Assembly: GCA_002793215.1 (NCBI GenBank) | Contig: PFPU01000197.1 | Span: 1 to 39,589, forward strand | DNA length: 39,589 bases | Reading direction: 5' to 3' | Source of the DNA: Flavobacteriales bacterium CG_4_10_14_0_2_um_filter_35_18 | Lineage (GTDB): Bacteria; Bacteroidota; Bacteroidia; Flavobacteriales; Flavobacteriaceae | Part shown: in pieces, positions 15,497 to 26,508 of the stretch | Layout of the letters: each line of letters opens with the position of its first letter | Position numbering within the stretch: the stretch's first letter is position 1 | Notes under the pieces: generated by a model | The model's database searches: none | What the model saw: only the letters and a program-made list of their open reading frames with translations | Told to the model about the DNA's origin: nothing | Made by a program: the position numbers and the translations under genes

Positions 15497-18400
15497 TTAA
15501 TTTCCAAGTGTGTATCTAATACTTAAACCGGTACTAATAGACTTTCTTGGAAAGGTTGTTGAGATTGCAAATCTAGAGGTATTTTGGTCATAAAAAAAGG
15601 ATGCCATTAAATTTTTTGACAAATTATAGTCGGCTAAAAATTTAAATGCTACCAATTTTTGACCTCCGGTAATTTGATTATTTTCTTTGTCAATGGCGCG
15701 GATAACGGTGAGGTTGTCTCTGATAGAAAAATCAGCTTTTAAATTTAAATCGCCTTTATAAATGGTGTTGCTGCTGCCATTTTTAATGCGGAGTTGTAAG
15801 TCTTTAAATCGGTAACCCACACCAATAACATATTCTTTGCCTCTTATTTCGGTAAGGGAATTGTTGTTAAAATTGAGATTTAATGATTTATCCCGATTAA
15901 TTTCGGCTTTAAAAGACAAGGAGTTTATCAATTTTAAATCCACTTGAATGAGTGGTGAAAAGTCTTCTATTAAATTTACACCATTAATTAACAGCTCACT
16001 ATTAAAATCATTGGCTTTATTTTTATTGGAATTGCCATAAGGATTACTTGCATCGTATTGCAAGTTGTTGTTAAAACCTAAAATTCCATACGAAGCACGG
16101 TAAGCATTCGACAAGGTAAAGCTGCTAAAATTATCTTTAAACCATTTGAGATTCATCAAACCGCGATAACTTATTTTCCAATTAGGAATGGGCGTGCTTC
16201 TAAAGGTGTTTAGCGAAATTTTTGAGGCATCTTTTCCGGAATAAGCGGCTAAAAATGCCGGTAATAACACTTGCTGACTCGTTTCGCCAAAGCCATCGGT
16301 TGAATTTAATCCGGCTTTTTGTGCCAATCGGTTAGCGATGATGGTTCTATTTGATTTAAAAGTGCTAAAGGTGTCATCGCCATTTCCGTCGAAGGCTTTT
16401 TTAATCATGATATTGCTGATGCTGAAATTTCCCATGGTATTAATTGGCTCATCCGAAAAGGCATTGTCAATAACATCTAATTGTTGGCTGTTGCTATTTG
16501 TAAAAATACGGTTGGCAATTAAGTCAATTTGAAGGTCTTTAACAGGATTAATATCCGCACCTAAATCTAATTTATCGTAATGGGTGGTGGTGTAGGTTTT
16601 GCTGTAAATGGGATCGGTTGCATTTCTAGAAATCAGCCAGCCTCTAGTCAATGCGAGGTCTCTGATGTCATTTTGACTGCCAAATACAAATCCAAAAGTA
16701 GGGGCGAGACCGCCCGAAAAATTATTGCGACCTAAAAAGCCAATTTCGGGAATGTATCCGGGCAAAAATGTCCCGTTATTGCTGGTATAGCCGATGTTTA
16801 TTTTTTTAATTGAGGTCAAAATATCTAAACCAATATTGCGCGCTTTTTGAGCAAAATTAGCGCTTCCTTCAACTTTTACAGCTTCTTTTTTTAAGGGATC
16901 TTCCGAAGGTTTTGAGTCACTTGTTCTCAGCTTTTCAATGCCTACGGTTTTATAGAATTTAGTTAAATTTAATGTTGTAGATAGGTTATTGGTATTGGCA
17001 TTGCTGATGCTGTTTCCCACAAATTGCACAACAGCATTTGAGGAGGCTTGCCAATCAAAATCGGCTGTATAAGTATAGGTAGTGGTGATAAAATCGAGGT
17101 AAGGCAATTGGTCAATGGGCACATTATAAGTGGCGTTTAAAGATTGGTGGTAGTTTTGCGGACGGCCAATTTTAAAGAAGTTGTCAAATACTTTTACATC
17201 ATCATTTAAAAAGTCATCATAAACATAATTATTAGCCGCTCTAAAATTAAAATCGAGTGATTTGGTTAAGTTATAGGCAACATTATAATCCCAATCAAAC
17301 AAAAAATAGCGTTGTTTTAGCGTAGGCAAATCGGGTAAACCGCTCACTAAAGTCCGCGATAATTGTTCGTTATAGGTGCGACGGATATTTGAATTAACGG
17401 CTAAAGAGGTTGGTATTAAATTGATATTTAATTCCTTTATAAATTTTAGATAATTTTTTTTGTCAAAGAATTTTGTGTTCTTAAAAGGTTCTAAAACATA
17501 GGGTTTAAAGGTATAATTATAAGTAGCCGAAGCGCGCACATTTTGGTCTTTCAAGAGTTTGGTATTGTAATCGCGATGGTAATTTTGGTTGTAAGCGTAA
17601 CTCAACGATAAATTTTCAATATCGTAAGGTTTTTTCTTAACATCAGGATCGGTGCTGGTGCGCTCTTTTTTAACATTCATAAAATTGATGCTGGTGCGCT
17701 GGGTATAATCTCTTGACTCATCGCTCACCGTATTTTTGGCATCTTGAAATTTAACATCTTGTAATTGCGGGTCGTATTTTGGGTCTCTAAACGATTCAGA
17801 AGTGCTAAAATTCATCGGTAAATTGATGCCCCATTTTTTGGGTAAGAGTTTGCCTAAACTGATATTGGTAACAATGTTATATTGTTTAATGTCTTCTTGA
17901 CTGCGTTCGTTTACGCGTTGGTCAATTGAGCCAAAGCCAATAGAGCTGGCACTTCCTGCAAAAGACACATCGGCAAAATCGGCAAAATTAGCATCGGCAT
18001 TAACATTAGTTGCCCAGCCACCTTTATTGTCGAATTGTGCAACGCGCAGCTCATTAAACCAAACTTCAGTACTTTTTGGGGTGGCGCTCGTATTTTTTAT
18101 ACCGAGCATAACGGCTTTTATATTCGCAAGGTTTGGATTTCCAAATACGCGGACTTCAATAGCACCCAAATCATCGAATATCGGTGCGCTTCCAGGGTTC
18201 GGAAAAAAGGTGTTTGGCAAAATGCCGGCTTCCTCACGCAAGATTTTAAGTTTGCCAAGCTTTTCTAAAGCTAGGTCTAAAGCATTTGCTTGTGGCCAAA
18301 TTTCTTCTGCCGATAAGGCATTAAAAGCAGTAATATTTAAGGGTAATTCTATTTGGTAATAATTTTCTTCGGTATCACTTCCCAATCTGATTAACGCTTT

Positions 18401-21400
18401 TAAATCGCCGTCTTGAACACTTGCTTCTCCTTCTATACCTTCGGCATGGATAAAGATTTTCAATTTTTTGAACATCCTTAAATCCATACTGATATTTTTA
18501 AAAATGGCACGGGTTTCTTGCGAATTTAAATCTTTGATTTTTACGGATAAACTTTGTTCGTTTTGACGCTGAATGGAAGTGCTACCTTGTAAACGCTCTC
18601 TAATAATACCGGGAGGCAACACGTAATTAATGGGCCTACGACCTTCATTTTCTTCAATATTAACAACCCCTACCACAAAATTTTGCAGTTGAGTGCCATC
18701 TAAATTTACGGGTAAACTTGGCGGATTGGGTAAGGTTTTTGTATAACGCCTCCAATCACCGCGAACCAATTCTAATTCGCCAAACCGCAATACCACAGGG
18801 ATTTTAAATTTAGTTAAAAACAAGCGCATAAAGCGAATGGAATTAAAGTTTGAAATGCCATTGATGACTTCGTCGGGTGATTTAACGGGAATTCTAAATT
18901 GATACCAAGTGGCGGTTTCGCTAGTGCCATCGGCTAAGGTTACCGAAATTTGGCGTCGGTCAACAATGTTATTTTTGCCAACCGCTAAATCGTTTTGATT
19001 TAAGGATACTTTGTATTGATAATAACTCTCAACCGTATTCATTGTTTGGTCTCTGTCAATATCTTCAATATCGGGAAAAGAGGTTGCTGAGGTTGGATAA
19101 GATTCGGTTGATAAATTTGCTGTAGGCGAATTGCCTTGTGTATTAGTGAAGTTTTTATAGCGGTTAATAATGGATGCATTTTCACTATCAAAGTTTGTAC
19201 CTCTAAAATAATGATAATTATCGGAGGCAGGATCGCCTTGAATTTGTGTTTTTACGGCGGGTGGAAGCTGGTTTAAAAAGTCGCTAAAACGCGTTTGTTC
19301 TTCGGAATCATTTAAGCCATCTAAGCCGAGATCTTGATTGGTACGCGCTTGGTCTTTTTCATCAAAAGCATAAAGTAATGATTGGGTTACCGGAATATCG
19401 GACCATAAGGTTTCATTGACCGTAGCAGGCGATTTAACACCATCTTGAGGTAAACCATTTTCAAACATTTTGCGACCGTCTTTTAAGATGTCTTCCGAAA
19501 TGTTGCCTAAATTAAAATATAATTCACCTGTAAAATCGGCATTAGAAATCACGTGATTTGCAGGTAAACCCTCATCGGTTTTAATAGAATAATGTTCATA
19601 AGGGTCAAGCAACCAAAATTGGATGTATTCAACATTGGCTTGTTCAAAATCGGTGGTGGTAAGTGCGCGCATAATTCCCGCCCAGCGATTTTCGGGTTGG
19701 GTCAATAAACCCGCACCGTCAATATTGACGGTGTCAAAGTTATAACTACCTCTATTTTGTGGAAAAAAAGCCAAGTCAAAGGTTCTTACCACCGTGCTTT
19801 GGGTCAAATCAACATCCTGTTGGGGGAATAATTCTTTTAAATCGACACGGCGTACTTCGGCACGCGACAATTCTAAATCGTTTATACTGCTCGGTTTTAA
19901 AGATGAACCGCCATAAAATAGGCGGTCTATATTATACCACGATAATTGTGAACGGTTTTTTCCGTAGTCAAAATCTTGTGAATCGCCACCTAAATTTTTT
20001 AAACTTGTGTCGGTTTGATTTTGTGGTGTACTCGCCAAAAACCACTGGCTAGGCGCATTTAAACTAAGAGGAATTTGAGAACCTTCAAAATCATCTAGGT
20101 AAGAAGTGGCTTCATTTTGTTGACCGATTTGTTTGGGACTACCCGGAATTAAATAGGCAAACTCACCTCTTACCGAAGCTTTTGATGGGATATTGGTATT
20201 GATATTCGGCAATTTATTGACCAATTTTGTAAAAAGCGGAACGGGTGTGCTATATCCAAAATTAAGTCCGAAAAGGGTATTATTTACAGGCTCACTGCCA
20301 AATTGAACCTTTTGTGTGATGGGTTTTTCATTTAAATTTAAAATGGTAGCGCCTGCAACAAGTTTATCCGAAAATTTGTGTTCAACGTCAATGCCAAAAA
20401 AGCTGCGTTGTTGTTGCAAAAAACCATTGTTATTTTCAACCGAAACTTGGATGGGCGCTTTAGAATCTAATAAAGCCGGATTGATAACTTGCACGTTGCC
20501 AATTTGATAATCAACCACATAATCAACGCCTTCAACTAATTGTCGTCCGCCCGAAGTTACCACAACCGAGCCGGGTTGTGCATTAAAAACACCGAGCGGA
20601 ATGCCTTGCGCACCTGCCGATTTATAGTAACCTTTTAACAGATACTTATCCTTTTGCTGAAAATTGTTTTTTGCTTCCGACTGTGTGAGCCTATACAATT
20701 CATTAAACACAAATTTATCATCGTTTGGATTAGTCAATAGGGCATCTAAATCTTTTCCAAAAGGCTCTATCTCTGGAAAAATAATGGTTGCTTTTTCAGA
20801 ATTAATGGTAATGCCTTCGATATAATCAAAAAAACCATCTCCATTTGGTTTAATATTATTTGTTTGGTCTAATCGGTCAATATTTAGAAGATTTAGCAGG
20901 GTTTTGTTTTGAACGGCTAGGGTTTGTGCGCCTTGTAAAATATTAATAGGAACGCCCGTATTATCATCTTGATATAAAACTTCTAACCTAAATTCATCTC
21001 TTTGCATTTGAAAGGCATTGAGTGAATACACATTTTTCATCATCAAATTCCACAAAGGGATGTTGGTGTTAATCACTTCGCTACGCAAGAGTTTTACAAC
21101 AATATTGTTGGGAGCCGTAATGCCATCATCCGAAAATTCACCCACTTTATAAACTTTACCGTTTTCGGTATATTCAAAACTTACCGCCAACACATCACTT
21201 TGTGACAACCGACTATTTAAGGTGAGATAACCCAACTGCGGATTAAAGGTAAAATCATTGCCGAGTTGTAACTTTTTGGCATTTTCTAAAACAGAATAAT
21301 CATTGCCTTGTGCCATAGCAAACGGTGCTAAAGCATTGTTAACGGTAGAGATGCTTCTAATTAAACCGTTTTGCGCCAATAAACCATTCAAATTATTGGC

Positions 21401-22600
21401 GTCGTTTGTGGCATCTTGTGTGCCATTAGGAATGACATTTGGGTTGCCAATGTTTACAATTTGTCGTTCGCCAATATCGGCTAAAGCCACAATATTCCGC
21501 ACATTTTGAGTAGCGCTATTTCGGTTAGAAATCCATACTTCAATACGCGAAATGTTGATACCGCTATTTATTAATGGCAAATTGGCTAAGGCAGCATTAT
21601 AATTGTCTCTAAATTTTTGAGCTAAAAAGAAATGTCGGTTTTCGTCGTAATCGCTAATTTGTAAACTAAATTCGTTAATGCTCGCGCCACCTTGTGCCGC
21701 AACCGTTCGGGTTTCCGATTTTTGTTGTGATAAAACGGCCGTAACGGTAGTTTTGCCAAATTGCAATTCCGTTTTTACGCCCATTAAATTTTGTGCGCCT
21801 TTTAACAAAGAATTCTTTATAGGCATACTGATGTTGCCGACTTCTATTTTTCGAATGATATCATCTTCGGTGGGCGTATATTCAAGCTTTACCTGATTTT
21901 GAAAATCGAAGGTTGATTGGGTATCGAAGCTGGCACTCACTTTTAAGCGCTTGCCAATTTGAGCCGATAAACTGGCACTGATTTCTTGTTGAAAATCGAA
22001 GGTCGTGCTTTTTCGATTGTTTTCGGAGAGTTGCGGATTGTCAACTTTTTGATATAATACGCCCAGTTTTAACAATACCGTTCCTTGTGGGTTTACCACC
22101 ACGCTATTGCCACCAAAAATACTCTCAAAGAATTTTGAATTGACATAATAAGTGGGCAACTCATTTTTTTTGGCATCGAGATTATCTTTATTCAATCGGC
22201 TGTTGGCGCTGATTTTTTGTTTAAAATAATCAATCATATCGCGCTGTAAGCGATAAGCTGCATATTCGTCTTTCGACATAAAATAGGGTGCTTTTACATA
22301 ATAATCGCCAATTTTTTCTAAAAACAAATAGTTGCCTTGAGCAGGGTCGTAAATTACGGTTGTTTGGCTGGGATTTTTTAAATAAAGTCTGCCATTTTGA
22401 TGGCTTCTAAAAAAATATTTTAAAGGCAAAAGGGTGTCTTTTACAATGGAATCTTTTGCAATGAAGGGCTTTAAAACGCTGTCATTTACTATCGGAATAG
22501 GTGGTGGAAGTAAAGGGATTTGAGCAGTGGCGAGTTGCCACATCAAAACAAAAACCCCTAAACTTAAAACTAATTTTATGTTTATATTTATTAATCTCAA
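15497..22600 (-). CDS. sprA: SprA, outer-membrane translocon of the type IX secretion system
   Basis: 2367 residues, close to the roughly 2400 of known SprA. Residues 1-27 are a signal peptide ending ATAQ. The protein is long, strand-rich and full of aromatic/polar alternation, matching the very large single-chain barrel (36 strands in F. johnsoniae) that lets folded cargo cross the outer membrane. Recognisable segments include the early IPPPIPIVND-like plug region, EVGNISMPIKNSLLKGAQ (family SprA_N), RSQLSWYNIDRLFYG, and the C-terminal strand ending IRYTLGN. Other T9SS parts (PorV, Plug, GldK-N, SprE/SprT) are not in the window. The gene starts 5 bases after the ruvA stop and leads directly into gcvH, so it is within a minus-strand operon. 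No frameshift or internal stop interrupts it. Confidence 0.95.
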   Translation of the reverse strand: MRLININIKLVLSLGVFVLMWQLATAQIPLLPPPIPIVNDSVLKPFIAKDSIVKDTLLPLKYFFRSHQNGRLYLKNPSQTTVIYDPAQGNYLFLEKIGDYYVKAPYFMSKDEYAAYRLQRDMIDYFKQKISANSRLNKDNLDAKKNELPTYYVNSKFFESIFGGNSVVVNPQGTVLLKLGVLYQKVDNPQLSENNRKSTTFDFQQEISASLSAQIGKRLKVSASFDTQSTFDFQNQVKLEYTPTEDDIIRKIEVGNISMPIKNSLLKGAQNLMGVKTELQFGKTTVTAVLSQQKSETRTVAAQGGASINEFSLQISDYDENRHFFLAQKFRDNYNAALANLPLINSGINISRIEVWISNRNSATQNVRNIVALADIGERQIVNIGNPNVIPNGTQDATNDANNLNGLLAQNGLIRSISTVNNALAPFAMAQGNDYSVLENAKKLQLGNDFTFNPQLGYLTLNSRLSQSDVLAVSFEYTENGKVYKVGEFSDDGITAPNNIVVKLLRSEVINTNIPLWNLMMKNVYSLNAFQMQRDEFRLEVLYQDDNTGVPINILQGAQTLAVQNKTLLNLLNIDRLDQTNNIKPNGDGFFDYIEGITINSEKATIIFPEIEPFGKDLDALLTNPNDDKFVFNELYRLTQSEAKNNFQQKDKYLLKGYYKSAGAQGIPLGVFNAQPGSVVVTSGGRQLVEGVDYVVDYQIGNVQVINPALLDSKAPIQVSVENNNGFLQQQRSFFGIDVEHKFSDKLVAGATILNLNEKPITQKVQFGSEPVNNTLFGLNFGYSTPVPLFTKLVNKLPNINTNIPSKASVRGEFAYLIPGSPKQIGQQNEATSYLDDFEGSQIPLSLNAPSQWFLASTPQNQTDTSLKNLGGDSQDFDYGKNRSQLSWYNIDRLFYGGSSLKPSSINDLELSRAEVRRVDLKELFPQQDVDLTQSTVVRTFDLAFFPQNRGSYNFDTVNIDGAGLLTQPENRWAGIMRALTTTDFEQANVEYIQFWLLDPYEHYSIKTDEGLPANHVISNADFTGELYFNLGNISEDILKDGRKMFENGLPQDGVKSPATVNETLWSDIPVTQSLLYAFDEKDQARTNQDLGLDGLNDSEEQTRFSDFLNQLPPAVKTQIQGDPASDNYHYFRGTNFDSENASIINRYKNFTNTQGNSPTANLSTESYPTSATSFPDIEDIDRDQTMNTVESYYQYKVSLNQNDLAVGKNNIVDRRQISVTLADGTSETATWYQFRIPVKSPDEVINGISNFNSIRFMRLFLTKFKIPVVLRFGELELVRGDWRRYTKTLPNPPSLPVNLDGTQLQNFVVGVVNIEENEGRRPINYVLPPGIIRERLQGSTSIQRQNEQSLSVKIKDLNSQETRAIFKNISMDLRMFKKLKIFIHAEGIEGEASVQDGDLKALIRLGSDTEENYYQIELPLNITAFNALSAEEIWPQANALDLALEKLGKLKILREEAGILPNTFFPNPGSAPIFDDLGAIEVRVFGNPNLANIKAVMLGIKNTSATPKSTEVWFNELRVAQFDNKGGWATNVNADANFADFADVSFAGSASSIGFGSIDQRVNERSQEDIKQYNIVTNISLGKLLPKKWGINLPMNFSTSESFRDPKYDPQLQDVKFQDAKNTVSDESRDYTQRTSINFMNVKKERTSTDPDVKKKPYDIENLSLSYAYNQNYHRDYNTKLLKDQNVRASATYNYTFKPYVLEPFKNTKFFDKKNYLKFIKELNINLIPTSLAVNSNIRRTYNEQLSRTLVSGLPDLPTLKQRYFLFDWDYNVAYNLTKSLDFNFRAANNYVYDDFLNDDVKVFDNFFKIGRPQNYHQSLNATYNVPIDQLPYLDFITTTYTYTADFDWQASSNAVVQFVGNSISNANTNNLSTTLNLTKFYKTVGIEKLRTSDSKPSEDPLKKEAVKVEGSANFAQKARNIGLDILTSIKKINIGYTSNNGTFLPGYIPEIGFLGRNNFSGGLAPTFGFVFGSQNDIRDLALTRGWLISRNATDPIYSKTYTTTHYDKLDLGADINPVKDLQIDLIANRIFTNSNSQQLDVIDNAFSDEPINTMGNFSISNIMIKKAFDGNGDDTFSTFKSNRTIIANRLAQKAGLNSTDGFGETSQQVLLPAFLAAYSGKDASKISLNTFRSTPIPNWKISYRGLMNLKWFKDNFSSFTLSNAYRASYGILGFNNNLQYDASNPYGNSNKNKANDFNSELLINGVNLIEDFSPLIQVDLKLINSLSFKAEINRDKSLNLNFNNNSLTEIRGKEYVIGVGYRFKDLQLRIKNGSSNTIYKGDLNLKADFSIRDNLTVIRAIDKENNQITGGQKLVAFKFLADYNLSKNLMASFFYDQNTSRFAISTTFPRKSISTGLSIRYTLGN

Positions 22601-22605
22601 CCTTT

Positions 22606-23187
22606 TTATAGATTTTTTAGCGCTAATTTAATAATGTCCTCTAAAGAACCATCAGCGTGTTCTAAAATAAGTTTTTGTACTGTTTTTTCCGATTGCCTTC
22701 TGTTGTACCCCAAAACTTCTAATGCACTTAACGCTTCATCTTTAATTGTATTGTTTTGAATGAACAAATCTTTAGGCATTTCGAATGTTTTTAAGATTTT
22801 ATCTTTTAAATCTAAAATCAAACGCTGCGCAGTTTTAGCGCCAAGTCCTTTAACCGATTGAATGGTGGCTACATTTCCCGCAACAATGGCTTCTTGAATT
22901 TGGGTGGGTGTCATTGATGATAACATAATTCGGGCGATACTTGGACCCACGCCCGAAACCGAAATGAGGAGTTTAAAAATTTCGCGTTCGGTTTTGTCAA
23001 AAAATCCGTAAAGGGTTTGCGAATCTTCTTTAACAAGTAGTAAAGTTTCGAGTTTTATCAATTCGCTATCGGCAATTTGTGAATAAGTGTGCAATGAAAT
23101 GTGGGCTTTATAGCCCACACCATTACATTCAATAATAACGTAGGTAGGCGTTTTTTCAACAAGCTTACCTTTTAAGTGACATATCAT
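22606..23187 (-). CDS. ruvA: Holliday junction branch-migration protein RuvA
   Basis: 193 residues with the three RuvA domains: an N-terminal OB fold (about 1-64), tandem helix-hairpin-helix motifs (LISVSGVGPSIA near 71-82; IQSVKGLGAKTAQRL near 107-121), and a C-terminal three-helix domain (about 145-193) that contacts RuvB. The tetramer holds the Holliday junction while RuvB hexamers pump DNA. ruvB lies about 3.3 kb away on the same strand, separated by maeB and queG rather than adjacent as in E. coli. An exact TAnnTTTG box is 22 bases upstream. sprA follows after only 5 bases, so transcription of sprA is probably tied to ruvA. Confidence 0.96.
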   Translation of the reverse strand: MICHLKGKLVEKTPTYVIIECNGVGYKAHISLHTYSQIADSELIKLETLLLVKEDSQTLYGFFDKTEREIFKLLISVSGVGPSIARIMLSSMTPTQIQEAIVAGNVATIQSVKGLGAKTAQRLILDLKDKILKTFEMPKDLFIQNNTIKDEALSALEVLGYNRRQSEKTVQKLILEHADGSLEDIIKLALKNL

Positions 23188-23208
23188 AAAATCAATTTAA
23201 TCTAAAAC

Positions 23209-23216
23209 CAAAGGTA
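23209..23216 (-). promoter_or_regulatory. -7 promoter box TACCTTTG for ruvA-sprA
   Basis: Exact TAnnTTTG on the minus strand (plus strand CAAAGGTA) within the 38-base gap between maeB and ruvA. It would give ruvA-sprA-gcvH-vanZ-tonB a promoter separate from maeB, with a leader of about 15 bases. No TTG element at standard spacing is visible. Confidence 0.45.
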
Positions 23217-23225
23217 TTAAATTAT

Positions 23226-25499
23226 TTATTGATTTGCTTTTTCTTGTGCATCAACAACAGCAATACTTGTCATGTTTACAATTTCATCAATATCGCAGCC
23301 ATATTGGATAATATGTACGGCTTTGTTAAAGCCCATTACTATAGGGCCAACCGACTCAATATTATTTAAACTCTTCAAAATTTTATAGCTGATATTGGCA
23401 GAATCTAAATTTGGAAAAATAAGTCCGTTTACCGGATTGTTGTTTAACTTGCTAAATGGAAATTTGTCGTTTAACATCGTGTTTGTTAAAGCAAAGTCGG
23501 CCTGAATTTCGCCATCAACGTTAAGTTCGGGATAAAATTCGTGTAAATAAGCCACCGCATCGGTAACTTTTTTAGCTTCGGGCAAGTCGGAATTTCCAAA
23601 ATTAGAATAAGATAACATGGCGAGATTTGGTTTGATACCAAAAATACTCATTAAATGTGCGGTCATATTGGCGATATTGGCCAGTTCTTTTGAACTCGGA
23701 TTAATATTAACGGCGGTATCTGAAAAGAAAATAGGACCTCTTTTGGTTAACATAATATTAGCTGCTGCAATCCTATTGACACCTTGTGTTTTGTCAACAA
23801 GCTCAATCATGGGTTTTAAAGCCGAAGGATAACTTCTGGTAAAACCGGTAATTAAGGCATCGGCTTGACCTTCATTAACCATCATAGCAGCAAAATAGTT
23901 GCGTTCGCGCATCAATTTTTGCGCACTGATAAAGCTCACGCCTTTGCGGTTTCTTTTTTCCCAATATTTTTGAGCAAATTCGTCGCGACGAACTTTTTCG
24001 GAGTCTGATTTTGGGTCGATTATAGGCAAATCTACTTCAAAGTGAATTTGCTTCATCAATTTGTGAATTTCGGCTTTATCACCCAATAAAATTGGTTTAG
24101 CGGTACCCTCGTCATAGCAAATTTGAGCGGCCTTTATCACGTTATAATTATCGGCTTCAGCAAAAACAACGCGTTTTGGATCAGTTTTGGCGCGATTGGT
24201 AATCATGCGCATTAATTTGTTTCCAGTTCCCAAACGAGCAGCTAAAGATTCTTTGTAAGCATCCCAATCTTTAATAGGTTTTTTTGCCACACCCGATTCC
24301 ATGGCGGCTTTGGCAACAGCGGGTGGAATGGTGCTAATTAAACGGTTGTCAAAAGGTTTTGGAATGATATAATCTTTGCCAAATTCAAGGCTTTTTAAGT
24401 TATAAGTTTTAATAACTTGTTCAGGAACGGTTTCTTTTGTGAGATTAGCCAGTGCTTTTACGGCAGCTAATTTCATTTCTTCATTAATCGCGGTGGCACG
24501 AACATCGAGGGCTCCTCTAAAAATATAGGGAAAACCTAAAATATTATTGACTTGATTTGGATAATCAGAACGGCCTGTGCCCATAATGATATCGCTGCGA
24601 GACGCCATAGCGGTGGGATATTCGATTTCTGGGTCGGGATTCGCTAAGGCAAATACAACGGGATTTTTTGCCATAGATTGCAACATTTTAGTAGAAACTA
24701 AGCCGCCTTTAGATAGGCCTAAAAACACATCGGCATTAACCATAGCTTCTTCTAAAGTGTGCAAATTGCGGGAAGTTGCAAATTCTTCTTTTTGGGAGGT
24801 GAGATTGTGGGCATCTTTTCTAATAACGCCGTGGCTATCGCACATCACTAAATTTTCGGCTTTAATGCCTAATTTTTTATAAAGTTTACTGCAAGAAATG
24901 GCGGCAGCACCTGCACCACTAACTACTACACGTGCATTTTCAATTTTTTTACCGGCAATTTCAAGGGCATTTAACAAGGCTGCAGCCGAAATAATGGCGG
25001 TACCGTGTTGGTCATCGTGCATGACCGGAATATCTAATTCTTCTTTTAATCGACGTTCTATTTCAAAAGCTTCGGGGGCTTTGATATCTTCTAAGTTAAT
25101 ACCGCCAAAAGTGGGTGAAATGGCTTTTACGGTTTCTATAAATTTATCGACATCGTGGGTATCAACTTCAATGTCGAACACATCAATATCTGCAAAAATT
25201 TTAAACAACAAGCCCTTGCCTTCCATAACGGGTTTTCCGGCTAAAGCGCCGATATCGCCTAAGCCTAACACCGCCGTTCCATTTGAAATTACGGCTACTA
25301 AATTGCCTTTTGCCGTATAGCGATAAGCATCATCAGGATTTTTTTCTATTTCTAAACAAGGTTCGGCAACACCTGGTGAGTAAGCTAATGACAAATCGCG
25401 TTGGGTTGCATATTTTTTGGTTGGAATCACTTCAATTTTTCCTGGAGTTGGGAATTCATGGTAAAGTAATGCTTCACTTTTTTTTCTGTTGGAATTCAT
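23226..25499 (-). CDS. maeB: NADP-dependent malic enzyme with C-terminal phosphotransacetylase-like domain
   Basis: 757 residues, matching the MaeB hybrid class. The N-terminal 430 residues form the malic enzyme: catalytic Y40 (LAYSPGV) and K95 (VMEGKG), metal ligands E137, D138 (NLEDI) and D163 (HDDQHGT), and the nucleotide-binding [10 protein letters not shown]. The remainder is a phosphate acetyl/butyryltransferase-like domain that in this class has no catalysis and senses acetyl-CoA. The enzyme converts malate to pyruvate and CO2 with reduction of NADP. It has its own promoter with both elements well spaced, and ruvA follows after 38 bases. Confidence 0.95.
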   Translation of the reverse strand: MNSNRKKSEALLYHEFPTPGKIEVIPTKKYATQRDLSLAYSPGVAEPCLEIEKNPDDAYRYTAKGNLVAVISNGTAVLGLGDIGALAGKPVMEGKGLLFKIFADIDVFDIEVDTHDVDKFIETVKAISPTFGGINLEDIKAPEAFEIERRLKEELDIPVMHDDQHGTAIISAAALLNALEIAGKKIENARVVVSGAGAAAISCSKLYKKLGIKAENLVMCDSHGVIRKDAHNLTSQKEEFATSRNLHTLEEAMVNADVFLGLSKGGLVSTKMLQSMAKNPVVFALANPDPEIEYPTAMASRSDIIMGTGRSDYPNQVNNILGFPYIFRGALDVRATAINEEMKLAAVKALANLTKETVPEQVIKTYNLKSLEFGKDYIIPKPFDNRLISTIPPAVAKAAMESGVAKKPIKDWDAYKESLAARLGTGNKLMRMITNRAKTDPKRVVFAEADNYNVIKAAQICYDEGTAKPILLGDKAEIHKLMKQIHFEVDLPIIDPKSDSEKVRRDEFAQKYWEKRNRKGVSFISAQKLMRERNYFAAMMVNEGQADALITGFTRSYPSALKPMIELVDKTQGVNRIAAANIMLTKRGPIFFSDTAVNINPSSKELANIANMTAHLMSIFGIKPNLAMLSYSNFGNSDLPEAKKVTDAVAYLHEFYPELNVDGEIQADFALTNTMLNDKFPFSKLNNNPVNGLIFPNLDSANISYKILKSLNNIESVGPIVMGFNKAVHIIQYGCDIDEIVNMTSIAVVDAQEKANQ

Positions 25500-25526
25500 T
25501 TTTATCTAAAATTTATAAATGAGGCA

Positions 25527-25554
25527 CAAAGTTAAGGTATTTAAAACAGCCCAA
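25527..25554 (-). promoter_or_regulatory. Promoter of maeB (TTG-N17-TAACTTTG)
   Basis: On the minus strand, TTG (25552-25554), 17 bases, then TAACTTTG (25527-25534), an exact -7 match with spacing inside the 17-23 range known for Flavobacterium. The box is 27 bases before the maeB ATG. It is one of the two best-formed promoters in the window. Confidence 0.65.
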
Positions 25555-25566
25555 AACTAATATTTG

Positions 25567-26502
25567 TCATAGTTTTAAAAAATCGACACTTCTTTTTAAA
25601 CCTAAAAACCCAGCTCTTTTTAAAGCCGACTTCTTAAAAACGGTTTGAAATACCTCTTGCGTAAGGTCTTCCCAGTTTGATTTAGTGTAATTTAATAAGT
25701 CATCTTGCGGTTGAAATAAGGCTTCTTGATGTGGTTTTGAAAACCGATTCCACGGACACACATCTTGACAAATGTCGCAACCAAAAAGCCAATCGTTAAA
25801 CTTTCCTTTTTCAGATTTAGGGAGGGCCTCTTTTAATTCGATTGTATAATAAGAAATGCATTTGCTGCCATCAACGGTGTTATTTGGCAAGATTGCTTGG
25901 GTAGGGCAAGCGTCTATGCAATTGGTGCAATTGCCACAATGATCTGTTTTAAAAGGTGTGTCATAAGCTAAAGGCAAATCGATGATAAGTTGTGCTAAAA
26001 AGAAAAACGAGCCTTTTTGTTTGGTAATCAATAAGCTGTTTTTGCCCGTCCAGCCCAAGCCGGCTTTTTTAGCCCATGCACGTTCTAATATGGGTGCAGA
26101 GTCAACAAAGGCGCGTCCGTTAACTGTGCCAATTTTTTTTTGAATGCGTTGAAGGAGCGTTTTAAGCTTTGTTTTTATCACAAAATGATAATCTTCGCCA
26201 TAAGCATATTTGGCAATTTTATAGGTATTTTGTCTCTGAGTTTTTGCGGGAAAATAATTATAGCTTAATGAAATGACCGATTGCGCATCGGCAACCAATA
26301 AACGTGGGTCTAAGCGCATATCAAAATGATTTTGCATATACTGCATTTGCCCGTGGTACTGGTTTTTTAACCAGTTTTCTAATCTTGGTGCTTCGGCAGA
26401 TAAAAAATCCGCTTTAGCAATACCGCACTGGTCAAAGCCTAAATTTAAAGCTTCCTTTTTAATGAAGTCTGATTGTGCCTGAGCCGTTTTCACCTTTAAC
26501 AA
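25567..26502 (-). CDS. queG: Epoxyqueuosine reductase
   Basis: Last step of queuosine synthesis: a cobalamin and iron-sulfur enzyme that reduces epoxyqueuosine in the tRNA wobble position. 311 residues, near the short end of the family and lacking the extra C-terminal HEAT-like domain of longer forms. D134 in VDSAPILER matches the catalytic aspartate of characterised QueG. Two [4Fe-4S] clusters are supported by C189, C192, C195, C199 ([12 protein letters not shown]) and C215, C242, C245, C249 ([10 protein letters not shown]). It starts 6 bases after the ruvB stop, so the two are co-transcribed. Confidence 0.95.
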   Translation of the reverse strand: MLKVKTAQAQSDFIKKEALNLGFDQCGIAKADFLSAEAPRLENWLKNQYHGQMQYMQNHFDMRLDPRLLVADAQSVISLSYNYFPAKTQRQNTYKIAKYAYGEDYHFVIKTKLKTLLQRIQKKIGTVNGRAFVDSAPILERAWAKKAGLGWTGKNSLLITKQKGSFFFLAQLIIDLPLAYDTPFKTDHCGNCTNCIDACPTQAILPNNTVDGSKCISYYTIELKEALPKSEKGKFNDWLFGCDICQDVCPWNRFSKPHQEALFQPQDDLLNYTKSNWEDLTQEVFQTVFKKSALKRAGFLGLKRSVDFLKL

Positions 26503-26508
26503 AATTGT

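Noticed and set aside
24000-24250. MaeB as two genes fused by error (malic enzyme plus phosphotransacetylase)
   Set aside because: The hybrid is the normal architecture of MaeB-class enzymes of about 760 residues.
25226-25499. Open frames on the plus strand opposite maeB (and similar ones opposite sprA, ruvB and dnaE)
   Set aside because: They are shadows of strongly conserved genes in other frames, with no recognisable family.
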